Source: Zygnema cylindricum
Lineage: Eukaryota > Streptophyta > Zygnematophyceae > Zygnematales > Zygnemataceae
Length of the DNA stretch: 13,489 nucleotides
Assembly (NCBI GenBank): GCA_037447655.1
Contig: JBBHKE010003065.1
Location: forward strand, 1 to 13,489
Reading direction: 5' to 3'
Part shown: positions 11,124 through 13,489 of the stretch, one piece after another
Position numbering within the stretch: position 1 is the first letter of the stretch
Layout: each line of letters starts with the position of its first letter
Notes under the pieces: model-generated
What the model saw: the letters and a program-made list of their open reading frames with translations, nothing else
Told to the model about the DNA's origin: nothing
The model's database searches: none
Made by a program: the position numbers and the translations under genes

Positions 11124-11745
11124 GATCAGTTCCGTTGAGATCTGTTTCCTTGGTAACAGTTTCCTTCAGAACTAAACCGGATGCAATATCTGTTTTGCCA
11201 AAACGAGAGAGAGAAAGAGAGAGACAATGAGAGAGAAAGGGAGAGAGAGAAAGGGAGAGAGAAGGAGAGAGAGAAAGAGAGAGAAAGGGAGAGAGAAGGA
11301 GAGAGACAAAGAGAGAGAAAGGGAGAGAGAGAAAGAGAGAGACAAAGAGAGAGAAAGGGAGAGAGAGAGAGAGAGAGACAAAGAGAGAGAAAGAGAGAGA
11401 GAGAAAGGGAGAGAGAAAGAGAGAGAACGAGAGAAAAAAAGTGAGCGAACGAGACCGAGAAAGAGATAGACAGAGGGAGAGAGAAAGAGAGAGACAATGA
11501 CAGAGATATAGAGAGAGGGAAAGTTCCATTATCATCAGCTACGTTGAATTGGTTTATTTGAAATCAATTGTTTCGTGATCCGCTCTGTTGAGATCAGTAT
11601 CGGTCAATGTGTCAGTTCTGTTGAAACTATTATTCCGTTGCAGATCAGTTCCGTTGGAAACAGTTCTGTTAAAACCAGTTCTGCTGAAATCAGTTCCGTT
11701 GAGATCCGTTCCGTTGTGAGTAGTCTGGTGAATTTAATTCTGTTT
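11124..11745 (+). repeat. 15-bp minisatellite GATCAGTTCCGTTGA, interrupted by a GA tract
   Basis: Units like CAGTTCCGTTGAGAT occur at about 11124-11170 and again at 11575-11720. The second block reads in frame as SSVEI-type pentapeptides, which explains the open frame there. The GA tract at 11204-11522 splits the array. Confidence 0.75.
11204..11522 (+). repeat. Long GA-rich tract (about 320 bp)
   Basis: GAGAGAAAGGGAGAGA-type tract with higher-order repeats of roughly 30-40 bp (GAGACAAAGAGAGAG). The frames on both strands are low complexity (Arg-Glu or Leu-Ser runs) and not treated as genes. Confidence 0.9.
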
Positions 11746-11752
11746 AGATCGG

Positions 11753-11768
11753 CAGCATTCACAGGCAG

Positions 11769-11847
<79 letters not shown>

Positions 11848-11856
11848 CATTCACAG
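11753..11856 (+). repeat. TA microsatellite flanked by 12-bp direct repeats
   Basis: A (TA)n run at about 11772-11844 is bounded by CAGCATTCACAG at 11753-11764 and again at 11845-11856, a perfect direct repeat. Confidence 0.88.
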
Positions 11857-12119
11857 AATATATATTTATTTTATTTTTTCCTGAAAATACTTCTTTCCAC
11901 AATTGTAGGCTTCTGTGGCGCGGGTCAAAATTTGGAAATGCTTTTTTATTTATTATTTTTTTTTTTTTAGCCGATCACACGCATAATTTATGTTTTGGGG
12001 GCTACCTGAATTTTTTTTTTTCAACCGACCGCCAGAAAGAGAGCACCTGACAAATATATTTTTTCCTTAAGTTTCCATGCAGCTTTACGGAAAGATTATT
12101 TCACTGACAGTCAATTAAC

Positions 12120-12300
12120 GCAGGTTCTGTTTAACTGGATCAACATCTCGTTTAACTGATCAGCAAACATTCAGTTTAACTGATCAAGTCCCGTTTAACT
12201 GATTGACACCACATTCAGTTTAACTGGTCAACATTCTGTTTAACTGATCGACATTCCGTTAAACTGATCAACATCTCGTTTAACCAATCGACACAAATTC
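12120..12300 (+). repeat. About 20-bp minisatellite GTTTAACTGATCAACATTC
   Basis: About eight degenerate units of ACATTCCGTTTAACTGATC with spacing near 20-30 bp. Confidence 0.8.
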
Positions 12301-12700
12301 CATTCGAGTGTCGTCAAACAAACACATTTTTTTAACACACCAGAATTTTCTTTGCGTAAATATCTTCAAAATTTACAAAGGCTGCAAAAAACCCACAGAA
12401 TGTTACATCTAGGATAAGACCACAAAAGTTTCCTGATTAAACTAAAGCTGTTTTTCGCCTTTCTCTTGTCTACAAACATCATATTACAATTTTAAAAACT
12501 TCTCCTCTTTCCAGTAATTGTAAAGAATACCTTTTTTCAACGAGCCAGTACATTGTGGATGGGAAAATAAAATGGTCAAAAATTGCTCCCTTTTCTAATT
12601 TTGAGTAATCGCTAAAAAAATAATTGCGCTTGAAAGAAGCAATATAGGAGGCAAATGTCCGGAACCCAAACGAAAATCCCTTCAGAAATGCTTATAAAAA

Positions 12701-12772
12701 CCTCTCTCTCTCCCCTCCCTCTCCCTCTCCCCCTCTCCCTCTTCCCCTCTCTCCCTCTCTCGCTCTTCTTCC
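12701..12772 (+). repeat. CT-rich tract
   Basis: Pyrimidine tract immediately upstream of the candidate acceptor at 12788. Confidence 0.88.
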
Positions 12773-12788
12773 TTGGACGAGGTTGCAG

Positions 12789-12833
12789 AAATCTGTGACC
12801 ATCAAGGAACCTGCCAGACCAATTCCCCATACG
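12789..12833 (+). CDS. Candidate 45-nt second exon of the plus-strand gene
   Basis: A long CT tract (12701-12772) leads to CGAGGTTGCAG|AAATCT, a typical 3' splice site, and 45 nt later ACG|GTACGA could be a donor. Read in phase 0, which matches the exit phase of the exon at 10884-11000, it gives KSVTIKEPARPIPHT with no stop; one of the other two frames is closed at once. Composition is balanced in an otherwise skewed stretch. It would follow a roughly 1.8 kb repeat-filled intron. Later exons would lie beyond the window. Product not recognised; the minus strand is also open here but shows no acceptor. Confidence 0.28.
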
Positions 12834-13083
12834 GTACGATTTGTCGTTTTTCATTTGTCTTTTTCTTTGTCCTTTCTTTTGAATATGCATCTACCATGAT
12901 TACACTCGAAATTTACCTTCCAAATCCATTCATTTGAATGCTTGCACTTTTTTGTTTGTTTGTATGGTGTTAGATACCCAAAAAAAAAAAAAGTTGGAGA
13001 TTGTCCAGAAAACTTTGTTATTTTTTATTATCGCTAGCAAACGTTTTCATTTGTGTTTGATTTCTTGGGAAGGGCTGTATAAG

Positions 13084-13280
13084 TCATGACTTTCCGGACT
13101 TTCCATGTTACATTTGTCACCATAATTAGTGTACATTTTCTTTTTTAGTTTGTGTTATAATTTTCCGGACGTTCCAAATTGCAATTCTCACCATAATTAA
13201 TGTAGATTTTGTTAGCAAGTTTGTTTTGTGAGGCACAACTTTTGATTTTTTGACCATAATTAGTGTGAGTTGTGTTATCA
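13084..13280 (+). repeat. Three tandem CCATAATTAGTGT repeats, 63-71 bp period
   Basis: ACCATAATTAGTGT at 13119-13132, ACCATAATTAATGT at 13190-13203 and ACCATAATTAGTGT at 13253-13266. The first two units also share TTTCCGGACNTTCC upstream. Same core as the copies at 985-1690. The rest of 12834-13424 shows no gene. Confidence 0.7.
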
Positions 13281-13424
13281 ACTCACGAATAAAACGTGCA
13301 AAAATTTCTCCCAAAAAACGTGCGAAAAATAGTAGAATGTTTTATATAGAAAATTGTGTATTATTTGCATGTAATCGTTTTCTATGTGAAATATTTGCAT
13401 GTTTTGTGGGAACTCATACAAAAT

Positions 13425-13489
13425 TTCTCTCTCTTCCCCCTTCTCTCTCTCTCTCTCTCTCCCTCCCTCCCCCTCCCTCCCTCCCTCCC
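13425..13489 (+). repeat. CT/CCCT-rich tract at right edge
   Basis: Runs to the end of the window and ends in CCCT units, a likely assembly break point. Confidence 0.88.

Larger units (their letters stand above)
11001..12788 (+). other. Candidate intron of the plus-strand gene, repeat-filled
   Basis: Holds AAACCCTAA / TTTTAGGGTTT motifs (11014-11080), a 15-bp minisatellite split by a long GA tract, a TA microsatellite and a roughly 20-bp minisatellite. From 12310 to 12700 I see nothing distinctive. If the plus-strand gene is not real, this is plain intergenic sequence. Confidence 0.35.

Noticed and set aside
11107-11535. Overlapping open frames on both strands rich in Leu-Ser or Arg-Glu
   Set aside because: They are translations of the GA tract; no unique coding sequence.
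11575-11970. 131-codon plus-strand frame with SSVEI repeats
   Set aside because: It is a reading of the 15-bp minisatellite and TA run.
12612-12890. 92-codon minus-strand frame containing YRMGNWSGRFLDGH
   Set aside because: Mostly the CT tract in reverse; the short balanced part lacks an acceptor on this strand and fits better as a plus-strand exon.

Overview
The window is nuclear DNA of a eukaryote. It is AT-rich, packed with GA/CT, TA, GAA and poly-A tracts and short minisatellites, has no bacterial gene structure, and carries one gene in many short exons with GT-AG introns. The lineage is uncertain. TTTAGGG/CCCTAAA-type motifs and CACGTGGC boxes would suit the green lineage (a bryophyte or other streptophyte is my guess). 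A large-intron protist such as a foraminiferan cannot be excluded. Both ends run into simple repeats, so this may be a whole contig.

The main content is a minus-strand gene beginning at 7980 and running left past the edge. I assembled it by hand from seven exons (7558-7980, 6560-6748, 5456-5791, 4873-5040, 3746-3889, 2825-2923, 1780-1997) plus a likely eighth (163-315). The spliced product is a STAND/NB-ARC ATPase of the NLR-like type: a long helical N-terminal region that I do not recognise, an FxGR linker motif, a P-loop (GPSGSGKS), Walker B (LLILDNV), a sensor-1/RNBS-B strand (HVLMTSEN), a GLPL-type motif (CLPFAL) and probably the start of the winged-helix ARC2. The first six introns are all phase 0. 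The 33-codon sensor exon is easily missed because its longest ORF is tiny, yet it fills exactly the gap in the NB-ARC fold.

The introns (about 0.4-1.5 kb) hold most of the repeats: an 18-bp GTAC-containing minisatellite, an ACATTATA array, two intronic hairpins with perfect 13-14 bp arms, an inverted pair of TTTAGGG-like blocks, and a roughly 50-bp tandem repeat that contains copies of the exon 2 splice acceptor.

From 7981 to 10883 lies a spacer without a convincing gene. Its right half (9450-10883) is richer in CG and less repetitive, with clustered CACGTG boxes, CGTAC cores, a heat-shock-element-like triplet and a 22-bp direct repeat, so it looks like a control region. A possible plus-strand gene starts at 10884 (39-codon first exon, strong GTGAGT donor) with a possible 45-nt second exon at 12789-12833. 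If real, it is divergent from the NB-ARC gene. The right end (11001-13489) is otherwise minisatellites, GA, TA and CT tracts and a CCATAATTAGTGT repeat. No tRNA, rRNA, CRISPR or intact transposon was seen.
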